A DNA stretch of 64,000 nt from Ancylobacter sp. Lp-2 (GCF_020523795.1 NZ_JAJALI010000003.1:124001-188000); one strand, 5' to 3'; shown: positions 9,742-19,005, counted from the stretch's first letter. The notes: generated by a model not told the origin, from the letters alone. Numbers and translations: made by a program.

Positions 9742-10092
9742 GCGTTCTCTCACGTTGCCGAATGCGCCCCCGCGTGTGCCCGCGTCGGCCTGTCATCATT
9801 CCAGGCGCATGATTCCGACATAGCCCTTCCTCCCGCAAAACGCCAGCGTCAGCTTAGTAAAGTTCAAAAATAGAAGCAGTTGGAACGCGATGAACGTCGG
9901 ACGTCGAGCCCGCCATCCGGCGGTTCGGCGATGGCGCGACCTCGGCAAATTGGCGGCTGGGCAAAGTTGGCGGCTGGGCCGTGGCGCCGGGGCCGGCGCG
10001 GCCGCGAGCCCCTCTGTCGCCTCGGCGAGGACGGAGCGGCGGCGAGAGGGGGGGGGAGCGGCCGGCAGCGCGCCGGCCGCTCCCCGGGAGCA
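9742..10092. other. intergenic region between heptose and molybdoenzyme operons
   Basis: About 350 bases with no supported gene. The side near 9742 should hold the promoter of the heptose operon (transcribed leftward); an A/T-richer stretch at about 9835-9880 is the likeliest place. The right end is a strong hairpin that follows the molybdoenzyme stop. In between, TTGGCGGCTGGGC occurs as a near-duplicate (around 9949-9978). Open frames here have no protein-like features. Confidence 0.6.
10053..10085 (-). terminator. perfect 14-bp hairpin after iorB
   Basis: GGGGAGCGGCCGGC (10053-10066) and GCCGGCCGCTCCCC (10072-10085) are exact reverse complements around a 5-base loop. The hairpin starts 7 bases beyond the stop codon of the minus-strand molybdenum subunit. 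It lacks a U tract, so it may act as an RNA-end stabiliser or a factor-assisted terminator rather than a classical intrinsic terminator. Confidence 0.6.
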
Positions 10093-12321
10093 TCACACCT
10101 TGAAGTCTTCCAGCCGGAACGGCAGCGAGCGCAGCCGCTGGCCGGTAGCGTCGAAGATGGCGTTGGACAGCGCCGGGGCGACGCCCGGCACGCCCGGCTC
10201 GCCAATGCCGGTCGGCGCGTTGGCGGAGGGCAGGATATGCACCTCCACCTTCGGCATTTCCGACATGCGCAGCGGGATATAGGTGTCGAAATTCGCCTGC
10301 TCGACCACGCCCTTGTCGAGGGTGATCTCGTCATGCAGCGCCGCGCCGAGCCCGAAGCCGACGCCGCCCTCGATCTGGGCGGCGATCACGTCCGGGTTGA
10401 CGGCGATGCCGCAATCGACGGCGCACACCACCTTCTCGACCTTGATCTGCCCGTTCACCACGGCGACGTCGATCACGCTGCCGACCACGGTGTTGAAGCT
10501 CTCGTGCAAGGCGAGGCCCCGGCCCTTGCCGGCGCCGGCCTTCGGGCCCCAGCCAGCCTTTTCGGCGAGCAGCTTGAGCACGGCGGCGTGGCGCGGCTTG
10601 TCCTTCAGCAGTTCGAGGCGGAACTCGACCGGGTCGCGACCGGCGGCATGGGCGAGCTCGTCGATGGTCACCTCCACCACATGGGCGGTGTGGGTGTGGC
10701 CGACCGAGCGCCACCACAGCGTCGGCACCTTCACCTTCGGCGAATGCAGCTGCACGCTGAAATCGCCGATGGCGTAGTTGGTGTCGGCCGCGCCCTCCAC
10801 CGAGGTGCCGTCGACGCCTTCCTTGATCGCGAAGGCCTCGAAGGGCGTGCCGGCCATGAAGGACTGGCCGACGATGCTCTGCTCCCAGCCGGCGATCTTG
10901 CCGTCGGCGGTCAGGCCGGCCCGGACCTTGTGGTAGAACATCGGGCGGTAATGGCCGCCCTTGATGTCGTCCTCGCGGGTCCAGACGAGGTGCACCGGCG
11001 CCCGGCCGTCGATCGCCTTGAGGATGGTGGCGGCCTCGGCGATGTAGTCGGCCGGCGGGTTGGCGCGACGACCGAAGGAGCCGCCGGCCCAGACGGTCTC
11101 GATCTTCACCTGTTCGGGCTTCAGTCCCATGATGCCGGCGGTGACCGCCTGCTCGATGGTCTGGAACTGCGAGCCAGCATGGATGGTGACGCCGTCGGCG
11201 GTCTTCTCGATCACGCAGTTCAGCGGTTCCATCGGCGCGTGGGCGAGATAGGGGAAGGCGAACTCACTCTCGATCGTCTTGGCCGCGCCGGCGATGCCCT
11301 TGGCGGCGTCGCCGCGCCGGGCGGCGTTGAGGCCGGGGGTGGCGGCGAGCGTCTTGTACTCGTCGAGCAGCTCGGTGGTGCCACGGCTCTCCGCCTGGCT
11401 CTCGTCCCATTCGATGGCGGCGAGCGCCTCGCGACCCTGGATCGCCGCCCAGGTGTTCTGCGCCAGCACCGCGACGCCGGCCGGCACCGCGACCACGTCG
11501 ACGACGCCCGGCACCTTCTTGGCGGCGGCGGCGTCGAAGGACTTCACCGTGGCGCCGAAGCGGTCCGGCCGCCGGAGGACGGCGGTGAGCATGCCGGGAA
11601 CACGGACATCGAGCGCATAGACCGCCTTGCCGTCGGTCTTGTCGACGGAATCGAGGCGCGGCAGGCGGGTGCCGATCAGCCGGAAGTCCTTGGGATCCTT
11701 CAGCGTCACATCAGTGGGGATCGGCAGGCGCGCCGCGTCGGCGGCGAACTCGCCGAAGCCGGCGCGGTGGCTGCCGCTGGTCAGCGTCCCCTTGTCGATG
11801 GTGACGCTGGCGGCCGGCACCTGCCATTTCGCGGCGGCGGCGGCGATCAGCATCTGGCGGGCGGCGGCGCCGGCCTTGCGCAGCTGCTCCCAGCTATTGG
11901 CGACCGAGGTCGAGCCGCCGGTACCCTGCACCGGGCCGAACAACAGGTTGTTGTAGAGCTGGGCGTCGGCCGGGGCGAAGGCGGCGCGCATCTGGCTCCA
12001 GTCGGCGTCGAGCTCCTCCGCGACGATGGTGGCGAGGCCGGTGGTGACGCCCTGGCCCATGTCGAGATGCTTGATGAGCACGGTGACGGTGCCGTCCGGC
12101 GCGATCTTCACGAAGGCGTTCGGCATCGGGCCGTCGGTCGGCGCGGCGGCGAGCGCCTCGGACGGGCCGAGCCGGACGCCGATGACGAGGGCGCCGGAAA
12201 TCGCGGCAGCGGCCTTCAGGAAGCCGCGGCGGGACGGCGCGGCAAGGGTGGCAGTGTTTGCGGACGCGGGAGCGAGGCGCTCAAGCATCCGGGCATAGTC
12301 GGCGGGCTTGATGATGTGCAT
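10093..12321 (-). CDS. iorB: molybdopterin-binding large subunit, isoquinoline 1-oxidoreductase beta type
   Basis: Predicted 742-residue xanthine-oxidase-family subunit that hydroxylates an N-heterocycle or aldehyde using Mo-cytosine dinucleotide. The N-terminus has a Tat motif, SRRGFLK, at residues 30-36 followed by an Ala-rich hydrophobic stretch, so the complex is probably exported folded to the periplasm. Family motifs include [34 protein letters not shown], and [18 protein letters not shown] near residue 707, which holds the catalytic Glu. The ATG at 12321 is chosen because it gives the Tat signal; the frame continues upstream only into the 2Fe-2S gene. No XdhC-like chaperone or cytochrome c gene is adjacent. 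The substrate is unknown; the name reflects family resemblance only. Confidence 0.87.
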   Translation of the reverse strand: MHIIKPADYARMLERLAPASANTATLAAPSRRGFLKAAAAISGALVIGVRLGPSEALAAAPTDGPMPNAFVKIAPDGTVTVLIKHLDMGQGVTTGLATIVAEELDADWSQMRAAFAPADAQLYNNLLFGPVQGTGGSTSVANSWEQLRKAGAAARQMLIAAAAAKWQVPAASVTIDKGTLTSGSHRAGFGEFAADAARLPIPTDVTLKDPKDFRLIGTRLPRLDSVDKTDGKAVYALDVRVPGMLTAVLRRPDRFGATVKSFDAAAAKKVPGVVDVVAVPAGVAVLAQNTWAAIQGREALAAIEWDESQAESRGTTELLDEYKTLAATPGLNAARRGDAAKGIAGAAKTIESEFAFPYLAHAPMEPLNCVIEKTADGVTIHAGSQFQTIEQAVTAGIMGLKPEQVKIETVWAGGSFGRRANPPADYIAEAATILKAIDGRAPVHLVWTREDDIKGGHYRPMFYHKVRAGLTADGKIAGWEQSIVGQSFMAGTPFEAFAIKEGVDGTSVEGAADTNYAIGDFSVQLHSPKVKVPTLWWRSVGHTHTAHVVEVTIDELAHAAGRDPVEFRLELLKDKPRHAAVLKLLAEKAGWGPKAGAGKGRGLALHESFNTVVGSVIDVAVVNGQIKVEKVVCAVDCGIAVNPDVIAAQIEGGVGFGLGAALHDEITLDKGVVEQANFDTYIPLRMSEMPKVEVHILPSANAPTGIGEPGVPGVAPALSNAIFDATGQRLRSLPFRLEDFKV

Positions 12322-12326
12322 GGCGC

Positions 12327-12779
12327 TCACGCGAGGTTGGAGGCGGCTTCGTGGATGGCGGCGCGGATGCGCTGATAGGTGGCGCAGCGGCAGACATTGC
12401 CGTCCATCGCGGCGTCGATGTCCTCGTCGGTCGGCTTGCGGTTCTCGCTGAGCAGGCCGACGGCCGACATGATCTGGCCGGACTGGCAGTAGCCGCATTG
12501 CACGACGTCGAGCTTGCGCCACGCCGTGACGACGGCGGTGCCGACCTCGCCGCCGACGCCCTCGATGGTGGTGACGTTCTTGCCCTCGACATCGGACAGC
12601 GCGGTCTGGCACGAGCGTACCGGCGTGCCGTCGACATGCACGGTGCAGGCGCCGCACAGCGCCGCGCCGCAGCCGAACTTGGTACCGGTCAGCCCGACCA
12701 CGTCCCGCAGCGCCCATAGCAGCGGCATGCTGCCATCGGCCTCGATGGTGTGTTCGGATCCGTTGAGTGTGAATTTCAT
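12327..12779 (-). CDS. iorA: 2Fe-2S subunit of molybdenum hydroxylase
   Basis: Predicted 150-residue electron-transfer subunit for the neighbouring molybdenum protein. The N-terminal half is a plant-type ferredoxin with the C-x4-C-x2-C pattern CGAALCGAC and a later Cys in PVRSC. The C-terminal half is the alpha-helical 2Fe-2S domain with [12 protein letters not shown] and [11 protein letters not shown]. It has no signal peptide, so export would depend on riding with the Tat-tagged large subunit. The ATG at 12779 begins MKFTLNG, the usual family start. It is the first gene of a two-gene operon, 5 bases before iorB. Confidence 0.9.
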   Translation of the reverse strand: MKFTLNGSEHTIEADGSMPLLWALRDVVGLTGTKFGCGAALCGACTVHVDGTPVRSCQTALSDVEGKNVTTIEGVGGEVGTAVVTAWRKLDVVQCGYCQSGQIMSAVGLLSENRKPTDEDIDAAMDGNVCRCATYQRIRAAIHEAASNLA

Positions 12780-12939
12780 CTTCGCCCTCTCCAATGGGGA
12801 TGAGGACGCGCGGGCGCACGCCGCCGAGTTTCCCGGCCGACGACGAACACCTCTACGCTCCCGCCAAAAGGCTAGGCTTCATGACGACCATCATCTAATC
12901 ACCAGTCCGTGACTGATCAGGACCGCCCGGGCGGCCCCC

Positions 12940-13593
12940 TCACCCGCCGCCGGCGACGCCGGGAAGCCAGGCCTCCACCGTCGGCAGGATGCGGGAGACG
13001 ATGACGTCGATCCCCGCTGCGTTGGGATGCATGCCGTCGCGCAGGTTCAGCGACGGCACCGCCGCCACCCCGGACAGGAAGAAGCGATAGAGCGGAACGC
13101 CGTGCTTGCGCGCCAGTCGCGGATAGATCGCCTGGAAGCGCGACATGTAGACGAGACCCTGGCTCGGCGGCGCGATCATGCCGGCGAGCAGCACGGAAAT
13201 GCCCCGCGCCCTGAGGCGCGACAGGATGGCGTCGAGCGCCGCCTCCGTCTCCGCCGGGTCGGCTCCGCGCAGCGCGTCATTGGCCCCGAGTTCGAGGATC
13301 ACGCCTCGCGTGCCGGTTGGCACCGAGCGGTCGAGGCGCGCCAGCCCGGCACTCGCCGTATCGCCGGAGACCCCGGCATTGACAATGGTCACGTCGTGCC
13401 CGCGAGCCCGCAGCGCCACCTGGAGCTTGGCGGGAAGGGCATCGCCGGCGGCGAGGCGATAGCCACTGGTCAGGCTGTCGCCGAGCGCGACAATGCGCAG
13501 CGTCTCGGCCCGCGCGCCCAGGGTGGACAGCAGCAGGACAGCCAGCAACAGGGTGAGGCTTCGAAGCCGGAGCGGCGGTGCGGGAAGGCTCAT
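12940..13593 (-). CDS. SGNH-family arylesterase / lysophospholipase (TesA-like)
   Basis: Predicted 217-residue secreted serine hydrolase. The ATG at 13593 gives a typical signal peptide: Arg-rich start, Leu-rich core, cleavage near GARA. Blocks of the family follow: GDSLTSGYRL (nucleophile Ser), NAGVSGDTASAGLARL (Gly), LELGANDALRG (Asn) and DGMHPNAAGI (Asp/His). These match periplasmic arylesterase/acyl-CoA thioesterase I proteins. It stands alone, divergent from the proline-rich protein gene. The natural ester is not evident. Confidence 0.9.
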   Translation of the reverse strand: MSLPAPPLRLRSLTLLLAVLLLSTLGARAETLRIVALGDSLTSGYRLAAGDALPAKLQVALRARGHDVTIVNAGVSGDTASAGLARLDRSVPTGTRGVILELGANDALRGADPAETEAALDAILSRLRARGISVLLAGMIAPPSQGLVYMSRFQAIYPRLARKHGVPLYRFFLSGVAAVPSLNLRDGMHPNAAGIDVIVSRILPTVEAWLPGVAGGG

Positions 13594-13775
13594 GCGGCGG
13601 ATATTCCGCTGTTCCGCCGCCACGATCCAGACCCTCGCCGGGACCTCACCAACCTCTTACCGGCGCCACGAGGTCGCCGCCGGATGGGAGGGGCCGACGG
13701 CGCGAACCTTCGGCACCCGGCCGGAACACTCGCCTCCCCCCGGCGTTGGCCAGAAGACCGAAGGGGAGATAGCGC

Positions 13776-14078
13776 ATGAGACTGTCGATCGTGCTGGCGG
13801 CAAGCGCCGCCCTGGTGGGCATTTCCGGCCCGGCCCTCGCGCAGGATGGTGGAAATCCGCCCGGAACCGGCCCCGCGCCGACACAGCCGGCACCCGCACC
13901 GCCGCCGATGCCGGGAGGCCCGCCCGCCCCGCCGCCGGGAGCACCCGACGGACCGCCGGCACCCGGATCGGCGGTGCGACAGCCGCCTCCGGGACCGCCG
14001 CCGGGACGTGCGGAAAACCAGTCCCCGCTGCCGGATTGCTCGCCGCCGAACTGCGGCACCCCGAAGATCATGGACTAG
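13776..14078 (+). CDS. small secreted proline-rich protein
   Basis: Predicted 100-residue protein of unknown function. It has a clear signal peptide (hydrophobic AASAALVGISGPALA, cleavage before QDGG), then about 65 residues made almost wholly of Pro, Gly and Ala, with repeated PPP/PGGPP runs. A short C-terminal tail holds two Cys (DCSPPNCGTP). A GGGGAG ribosome site precedes the ATG. The low-complexity middle suggests a flexible periplasmic or surface linker, possibly disulfide-tethered. No family is recognised; the coding call rests on the signal peptide and ribosome site. Confidence 0.7.
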   Translation: MRLSIVLAASAALVGISGPALAQDGGNPPGTGPAPTQPAPAPPPMPGGPPAPPPGAPDGPPAPGSAVRQPPPGPPPGRAENQSPLPDCSPPNCGTPKIMD

Positions 14079-14089
14079 CGTACCGGCAC

Positions 14090-14109
14090 GGCCGGGCTGG
14101 CGCCCGGCC
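14090..14109. terminator. 8-bp hairpin between convergent genes
   Basis: GGCCGGGC (14090-14097) pairs exactly with GCCCGGCC (14102-14109) around a 4-base loop. It lies midway in the 48-base gap between the proline-rich protein stop and the flavin reductase stop, so it could serve both directions. No T tract follows. Confidence 0.45.
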
Positions 14110-14126
14110 CGCTCAAGGCCCGGCAC

Positions 14127-14666
14127 TCACTCCGGCGGCTTGCCCAGCGCGTGATAGCCGCGCAGGAAATACATCAGCCCCTCGCGGGTGCCGGCCTCGT
14201 CGAGGCCGACCACCTCGCAGAACAGCACGTCATGCGTGCCGACCTCGACGAAGCGGGTGATGCGGCAATCGAAGCTCGCCAGCGCCCCGACCAGCACCGG
14301 CGCGCCAGTGATGCCGGGACGCCACTCGCCGGCGTGGAAGCGCTCGGCCGGCGGCACCTTGCCGCCGAAGCGGTCGGACAGCTCCTGCTGCCCGGCCGCC
14401 AGCGTGTTGACGCACAATACCCCATTGGCGTGGATGGTGGCGCTCGCGGACGAGCCGCGATTGAGGCACACCAGCAGCGTCGGGGGGTCGTCGGTGACGC
14501 TGCACACGGCGGAGGCGGTGAAGCCGTGCCGCCCGCCGGGCCCGTCGGTGGTCACCACGTTCACCGCCGCGCCGAGGCGGGCCATGGCGTCGCGATACTC
14601 CTGTCGGCCGACCGGAGCGAGCTCCGGTTCGGCCGGCACGATGTCCTTGTGCAGGCAGGAACCCAT
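14127..14666 (-). CDS. flavin reductase of a two-component monooxygenase
   Basis: Predicted 179-residue flavin:NAD(P)H oxidoreductase of the RutF/HpaC-like flavin-binding split-barrel family. It would supply reduced FMN to the monooxygenase encoded just upstream. Typical motifs are AMARLGAAVNVVTTDGP, FTASAVCSVTDDPPTLLVC, and GVLCVNTL; the C-terminus has DVLFCEVV and YFLRGYHAL. It is the last gene of the ABC-transporter/monooxygenase operon, 38 bases after the monooxygenase stop. Confidence 0.88.
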   Translation of the reverse strand: MGSCLHKDIVPAEPELAPVGRQEYRDAMARLGAAVNVVTTDGPGGRHGFTASAVCSVTDDPPTLLVCLNRGSSASATIHANGVLCVNTLAAGQQELSDRFGGKVPPAERFHAGEWRPGITGAPVLVGALASFDCRITRFVEVGTHDVLFCEVVGLDEAGTREGLMYFLRGYHALGKPPE

Positions 14667-14704
14667 GGGGATCTCCTTATCCCGCGCGATGTCCGCGCTG
14701 TCGC

Positions 14705-16018
14705 TCAGAATTCGCGCAGGTTGTCGCGCAGAAGCTGGTGCTTGTACTCGGTGCGCACAAGCCCGCGCGCCTGCAGCTCAGGCACCAGCCCGTCGCAGAT
14801 CTCGGTGATGTAGCGGCGCGAGACGCGCAGCACCGGGGTGGTGATCAGGAAGCCGTCGCCGCCGACCTCCTCCATCGCCGCGCCCATCTTCTCCGCCACC
14901 TGCGCCGGCGTGCCGATCAGTTCCAGCGAGGAGACGAGGCCGCCGCCGCCCGACGCCGCCAGCTGGCGCAGCGTCTTGCCGGAGCCCCACTGCTGGAACT
15001 TGTCGAGCGTGCCGGACTCGCCGTTGGTCACCAGCTTTTCCGGCAGCGGCTTGTCGAGGTCGTACTTCGAGAAGTCGATCTCGGTGATGGCGGAGATCGA
15101 GATCAGCACGTCGGTGACGAAATTGTCGGACATGGTGACGTTGTCGTAGCGGGCGCGCGCCTCCGCTTCCGTCTCGCCGAGGCTCGGACAGATGCAGAAG
15201 AACACCTTGATGTCGTCCGGGTTGCGGCCGAATTTCTCGGCGCGGGCGCGGATGTCGGCGCGGAACTCCTTCATGCCCTCGATGCCGTTCGCCACCGAGA
15301 CGATGGCGTCGGAATGCTGGGCGGCGAAGTCGCGGCCGCGCGGCGAGGCGCCCGCCTGAAGGTAGACCGGGCGGCGCTGCGGTGAGGGCACGGTGTTGAG
15401 CGGGCCGCGCACCTTGTAGAACCGGCCTTCGTGATCGACGGTGTGCACCTTGGAGCCGTCGGCATAGATGCCGTTCTTGCGGTCGAGCACCACCGCGTCC
15501 GGCTCCCATGAGTCGAACAGCTTGCCGACCACTTCCATGTACTCGTCGGCCATGGCGTAGCGGTCCTCGCGGGCCGGCAGCTTGTCCATGCCGAAATTCT
15601 TCGCCATCAGGTCCTCGGCCGAGGTGACGACGTTCCAGCCGAAGCGGCCCTTGGTCAGGCTGTCGATGGTGGAGGACAACCGCGCCAGCATGAAGGGCGG
15701 ATAGGCCATGGTGGACATGGTGGCGACGACGCCGAGATGGCTGGTCGCCATGCCCATGGCCACCGCGAGCGGCGCCGGATCGGCCTTCGGCACCATCATG
15801 GCGTGCGCGAGCGAGATGTCGCGCGAGGCGCCGTAGGTCTCCGGCACCATCAGCTTGTCCTCGATCATGATCAGATCGAAGCAGGCGCGCTCCATGGCCT
15901 GCGCCATCTCGATATAGAACCGGCCGTCCCACGGATTGCCGCCCTGGCCGAAGGGTTCGCGCCATTCGTCGGGCGTGAAGTTCATGAACCAGGCGAGGTG
16001 GAAGCGCTTGTCGGCCAT
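14705..16018 (-). CDS. flavin-dependent monooxygenase, NtaA/SnaA/DszA type
   Basis: Predicted 437-residue luciferase-like (LLM) TIM-barrel monooxygenase using reduced FMN and oxygen. The pattern of an N-terminal FHLAWFMN stretch, ITKG-like FGWNVVTS (here GRFGWNVVTSAEDLMAKNFG) and LQAGASPRGRDFAAQHSD is that of the NtaA/SnaA/DszA/SoxA group, which cleaves C-N or C-S bonds in chelators, sulfones or similar compounds. It sits between an ABC importer and a flavin reductase, so it probably attacks what the importer brings in. The substrate cannot be read from the sequence. Confidence 0.88.
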   Translation of the reverse strand: MADKRFHLAWFMNFTPDEWREPFGQGGNPWDGRFYIEMAQAMERACFDLIMIEDKLMVPETYGASRDISLAHAMMVPKADPAPLAVAMGMATSHLGVVATMSTMAYPPFMLARLSSTIDSLTKGRFGWNVVTSAEDLMAKNFGMDKLPAREDRYAMADEYMEVVGKLFDSWEPDAVVLDRKNGIYADGSKVHTVDHEGRFYKVRGPLNTVPSPQRRPVYLQAGASPRGRDFAAQHSDAIVSVANGIEGMKEFRADIRARAEKFGRNPDDIKVFFCICPSLGETEAEARARYDNVTMSDNFVTDVLISISAITEIDFSKYDLDKPLPEKLVTNGESGTLDKFQQWGSGKTLRQLAASGGGGLVSSLELIGTPAQVAEKMGAAMEEVGGDGFLITTPVLRVSRRYITEICDGLVPELQARGLVRTEYKHQLLRDNLREF

Positions 16019-16022
16019 TGTG

Positions 16023-16859
16023 TCAGTCCTTCACCAGTGCCGCAGCGGAGGTGCCGCCAGCGGATAAGAGAGAGTCGGGAACCAGAGCGAGACGTGCCTG
16101 GGCGCGGTCCGCCTCGAAGCGGCGACTGTCGCGGACGATCCGGCACTTGGTCTCGTAGTCGGAGACGATAGTGGCGCCGAAGCGCTCCGGCGCCTGCGGG
16201 TCCTTGCGCGGCCGCTCGACGGCGATGACGCGGGTGCCGAGCAGGAACGCCTCGGGCAGATCGTGGGTGACCATGACGATGGTCATGGCGTTCTCTTCCC
16301 ACAGCTCGCTGACCAGCTCGTGCATCTGCTTGCGGGTGCCGGGGTCGAGCGCGCCGAACGGCTCGTCGAGCAGCAGCACCTTCGGCTTCATGATCAGCGC
16401 CTGCGCGAGGGCGAGGCGCTGCTGCATGCCGCCGGATAGCTGGGCGGGATATTTCTCCGCGTGCTCGGCGAGGCCGACGCGGGTGAGCAGCGCCATGGCG
16501 CGCTCCTCCACCGCCCGGCGGCGGGCGCCGAACAGCCGGCCGAGCAGCGGCGACGCCGCCCATTGCGGACCCATCATGACGTTGCCCAGCACGGTACGGT
16601 GCGGGAACACCGAGTAGCGCTGGAACACCACGCCGCGATCGGCGGTCGGCTCGGGGGCGATCGGCTCGCCATCGATCAGGATGCGCCCGCGCGTCGGGGC
16701 CTCCTGCGAGAGCAGCATGCGCAGGAAGGTGGTCTTGCCGGCACCGGAGGGGCCGATCACGGCGAGGAATTCGTGGTCGTCCAGCGTCAGGTTGATGCGC
16801 TCGAGCACGATATGCTCGCCATATTCCTTCCAGACGTCGTCGAAGATGATCTGGGTCAT
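16023..16859 (-). CDS. ABC transporter ATPase, NitT/TauT (SsuB/TauB-like) class
   Basis: Predicted 278-residue ATP-hydrolysing subunit. It has Walker A GPSGAGKTT, a Q-loop in GVVFQRYSVFP, the signature LSGGMQQRLALAQAL, Walker B VLLLDEPFGALD and the switch His in VMVTHD. About 50 residues after the core form a charged C-terminal extension. The start abuts the permease stop exactly, with no gap, and the monooxygenase follows after 4 bases, so the genes are one transcript. It powers import of the substrate bound by the periplasmic protein at 17764-18846. Confidence 0.92.
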   Translation of the reverse strand: MTQIIFDDVWKEYGEHIVLERINLTLDDHEFLAVIGPSGAGKTTFLRMLLSQEAPTRGRILIDGEPIAPEPTADRGVVFQRYSVFPHRTVLGNVMMGPQWAASPLLGRLFGARRRAVEERAMALLTRVGLAEHAEKYPAQLSGGMQQRLALAQALIMKPKVLLLDEPFGALDPGTRKQMHELVSELWEENAMTIVMVTHDLPEAFLLGTRVIAVERPRKDPQAPERFGATIVSDYETKCRIVRDSRRFEADRAQARLALVPDSLLSAGGTSAAALVKD

Positions 16860-17678
16860 TCAGGCCGCCTTGATCCGGTCCCAGGGATAGGCGACGGCGG
16901 CGATCTTGCGCAGCGCGTAGTCCATCAGGAAAGCGAGCAGCGTGATCCAGGCGACATAGGGCAGGATCACGTCCATCGCGAGATAGCGACGCACCAGGAA
17001 GATGCGGTAGCCGAGCCCGCCCTCGGCGGTGATCGCCTCGGCGGCGATGACGAACAGCCAGGCGGCGCCGAGCGAGAGGCGCACCGAGTCGAGCAGGCGC
17101 GGCATCACCTGCGGCAGGATCACCCCGGTGATCATCTGCCAGGTGGAGGCGCCGAGCGTCTGCGCCTTGACGATCTGCTCGGTCGGCAGCGAGGCCACGC
17201 GCAGCATCACGTCGCGGGTGATGAAGGGCGCGATGCCGAACACGATCAGCACGATCTTCGACTGTTCGCCGAGCCCGAACAGGATGAACAGGATCGGCAG
17301 CACGGCGAGCGGCGGGATCAGCGAGAAGGCGGCGAAGAACGGCTCGAAGGTGGCGCGCAGATAGGGCACGAAGCCGACGAGGATGCCGAGCACCAGCCCG
17401 ATCAGCGCGGAGATGCCGAGGCCGAGGAACAGCCGCTGCAGGCTCAGCCAGGTATCCCACCAGAGCAGGTACTGCTTGGTGGCGATGTCGATGGTGGTGC
17501 CGAGCCGCATCATGCTGGCATAGAAGGACGAGAAGCCGGGCATCAGCTTGTCGGCCGGGTCGATGGCGAGCCGGGCGCTGGAGCCGAGGAAATAGACGCC
17601 CACCAGCAGCACGAACGGCAATATGGCGAGGATCACCTTCGCGCCAGGGCTCGGCGCATAATTGATGATGCGGCGCAT
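16860..17678 (-). CDS. ABC transporter permease
   Basis: Predicted 272-residue inner-membrane subunit with about six hydrophobic helices. The BPD-transporter EAA-type loop reads EQIVKAQTLGASTWQMITG, followed by VILPQVMPRLLDS. The sequence style, including the long periplasmic stretch between helix 1 and the core, is like permeases encoded near urea/guanidine carboxylase genes, but that is a resemblance from memory only. It is second in the operon after the binding protein, from which it is separated by 85 bases with a strong hairpin. Confidence 0.9.
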   Translation of the reverse strand: MRRIINYAPSPGAKVILAILPFVLLVGVYFLGSSARLAIDPADKLMPGFSSFYASMMRLGTTIDIATKQYLLWWDTWLSLQRLFLGLGISALIGLVLGILVGFVPYLRATFEPFFAAFSLIPPLAVLPILFILFGLGEQSKIVLIVFGIAPFITRDVMLRVASLPTEQIVKAQTLGASTWQMITGVILPQVMPRLLDSVRLSLGAAWLFVIAAEAITAEGGLGYRIFLVRRYLAMDVILPYVAWITLLAFLMDYALRKIAAVAYPWDRIKAA

Positions 17679-17729
17679 GGATCAGCCTTCCGTTGCGAGA
17701 CGGTGAGCGAAGTCGGAATGGGGGAGGAA

Positions 17730-17753
17730 ACCGGGCCGGCGGGCCGGCCCGGT
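17730..17753 (-). promoter_or_regulatory. intercistronic hairpin after binding-protein gene
   Basis: ACCGGGCCGGC (17730-17740) and GCCGGCCCGGT (17743-17753) are exact reverse complements, allowing a stem of about 10 pairs. It lies 11 bases after the stop of the substrate-binding protein gene and before the permease. In ABC operons such hairpins protect or attenuate the transcript so that binding protein is made in excess; that role is inferred here. Confidence 0.5.
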
Positions 17754-17763
17754 GTCACGCGGC

Positions 17764-18846
17764 TCAGAGCTTGCCGTCGGCGGCGAGCTTGGTGAAGGTC
17801 GGGTTGATCCGCATCTTGATGTTGGCCTTGTCGCCGAGCACCGTGCCGTCGGCGACCTCGATGCCGATCGAGTCGACGCTGGTGGCGCCCTGGCCGAACA
17901 GGCCCTGCGAGAAGCAGAACTGGCGGATGCTGTCCCAGATCTTGGCGTTGTCGGCGGAGGTCAGGAAGGCGAGCGCCTCGGCCGGGGTGTAGAAGAAATG
18001 GGTGGTGTCGAGCTGGCTCTGCAGGCCGCCGGCGTCGGTGCCCATGGCGCTGGTCATCACCGCGCGCATCTCGTCGCCGTTGGCGCCGCCGGCCTTGAGC
18101 ACGCCGAGCGCCTCATACCAGGCGCCAAGCACCGCCTTGGCGAAGTCGGGATTGTCCTTCAGCACCTCGGTCTTGCCGACGAACACGTCCATGATCTCGC
18201 CGGGGATCTTGGAGCTGTCGAACAGCAGCGTCGAGCCCGGCACCTTCAGCATGTCCTCGGTCAGCGGCTTCCACGACACCGCGTGCTTCAGGTCCGGCTG
18301 CGAGACATAGGCGGCGGAGATCTCGCTGTCGGAGATGTTCACCGTCTTGGTGGCGGTCGGGTCTGTGACGCCGGCCTGCTGGAGGCCGCGATTCAGCAGG
18401 TAATGCGAGACGCTGTACTGCAGCAGGTAGACGTCCTGGCCGGCCAGTTCCTTGATGTCCTTGGCGGTCTTGGACATCACGATGTCGTTGCCGTTCGAAT
18501 AGTCGGTGATCAGGAACACCGAGGTATCGACGCCGCCGGCGGCGGGCATGGTCAGGCCGTCCATCGAGGCGACGCCGACCGCGTCGATCTCGCCGGCGAT
18601 GAACTGGTTGACCGAGCCGACATAGTCGTTGGCCTGGATCAGCTCGACATCGATGCCGTACTTGTCGGCCCACTTCTTCATGATGCCGGACGACTTCATG
18701 TAGGCCAGCGGCATGAAGCCGATATAGACCGTGTAGGCGACCTTGAAACTCTTCTTGGGGGCGGCATGCGCCGGGCTGTCGGCGCTGGCGAGGACGACGG
18801 CGGCGAGGCCGGCGGCAAGCGCGGCGGCTCTCAGGAAACGCTTCAT
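17764..18846 (-). CDS. ABC transporter periplasmic substrate-binding protein
   Basis: Predicted 360-residue NitT/TauT-type binding protein. The ATG at 18846 gives a clean signal peptide ending near SPAHAA. The mature protein begins KKSFKVAYTVYIGFMPLAY and contains ANDYVGSVNQFIAGEIDAVG and TDYSNGNDIVMSK. These stretches recall the binding proteins encoded beside urea/guanidine carboxylases, so a small nitrogen compound is possible; a sulfonate or other compound cleaved by the adjacent monooxygenase is equally open. It is the first gene of the five-gene operon, divergent from a TetR gene with a palindrome between. Confidence 0.9.
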   Translation of the reverse strand: MKRFLRAAALAAGLAAVVLASADSPAHAAPKKSFKVAYTVYIGFMPLAYMKSSGIMKKWADKYGIDVELIQANDYVGSVNQFIAGEIDAVGVASMDGLTMPAAGGVDTSVFLITDYSNGNDIVMSKTAKDIKELAGQDVYLLQYSVSHYLLNRGLQQAGVTDPTATKTVNISDSEISAAYVSQPDLKHAVSWKPLTEDMLKVPGSTLLFDSSKIPGEIMDVFVGKTEVLKDNPDFAKAVLGAWYEALGVLKAGGANGDEMRAVMTSAMGTDAGGLQSQLDTTHFFYTPAEALAFLTSADNAKIWDSIRQFCFSQGLFGQGATSVDSIGIEVADGTVLGDKANIKMRINPTFTKLAADGKL

Positions 18847-18891
18847 AGGGCGGGGCTCCGGGTCGCGGGGGACGTCGCTGGGATACCTCGC

Positions 18892-18911
18892 TATTAAGCG
18901 TTGACTTAATA
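18892..18911. promoter_or_regulatory. 20-bp palindrome, likely TetR operator
   Basis: TATTAAG (18892-18898) and CTTAATA (18905-18911) are exact reverse complements separated by CGTTGA. The site is in the 159-base gap between the divergent transporter operon and the tetR gene, and overlaps a TTGACT at 18901-18906 that could be the tetR -35 box. Position and symmetry fit autoregulation by the adjacent TetR protein. Confidence 0.65.
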
Positions 18912-19005
18912 CGGCATGCAAGCCTAACAAATGAGCACGCATAGCATGCAGGCAAGGCAGAAAATGCCGTGCTTTTCCGATCGGGATTTCTACGGAGGAA
19001 GCCTC

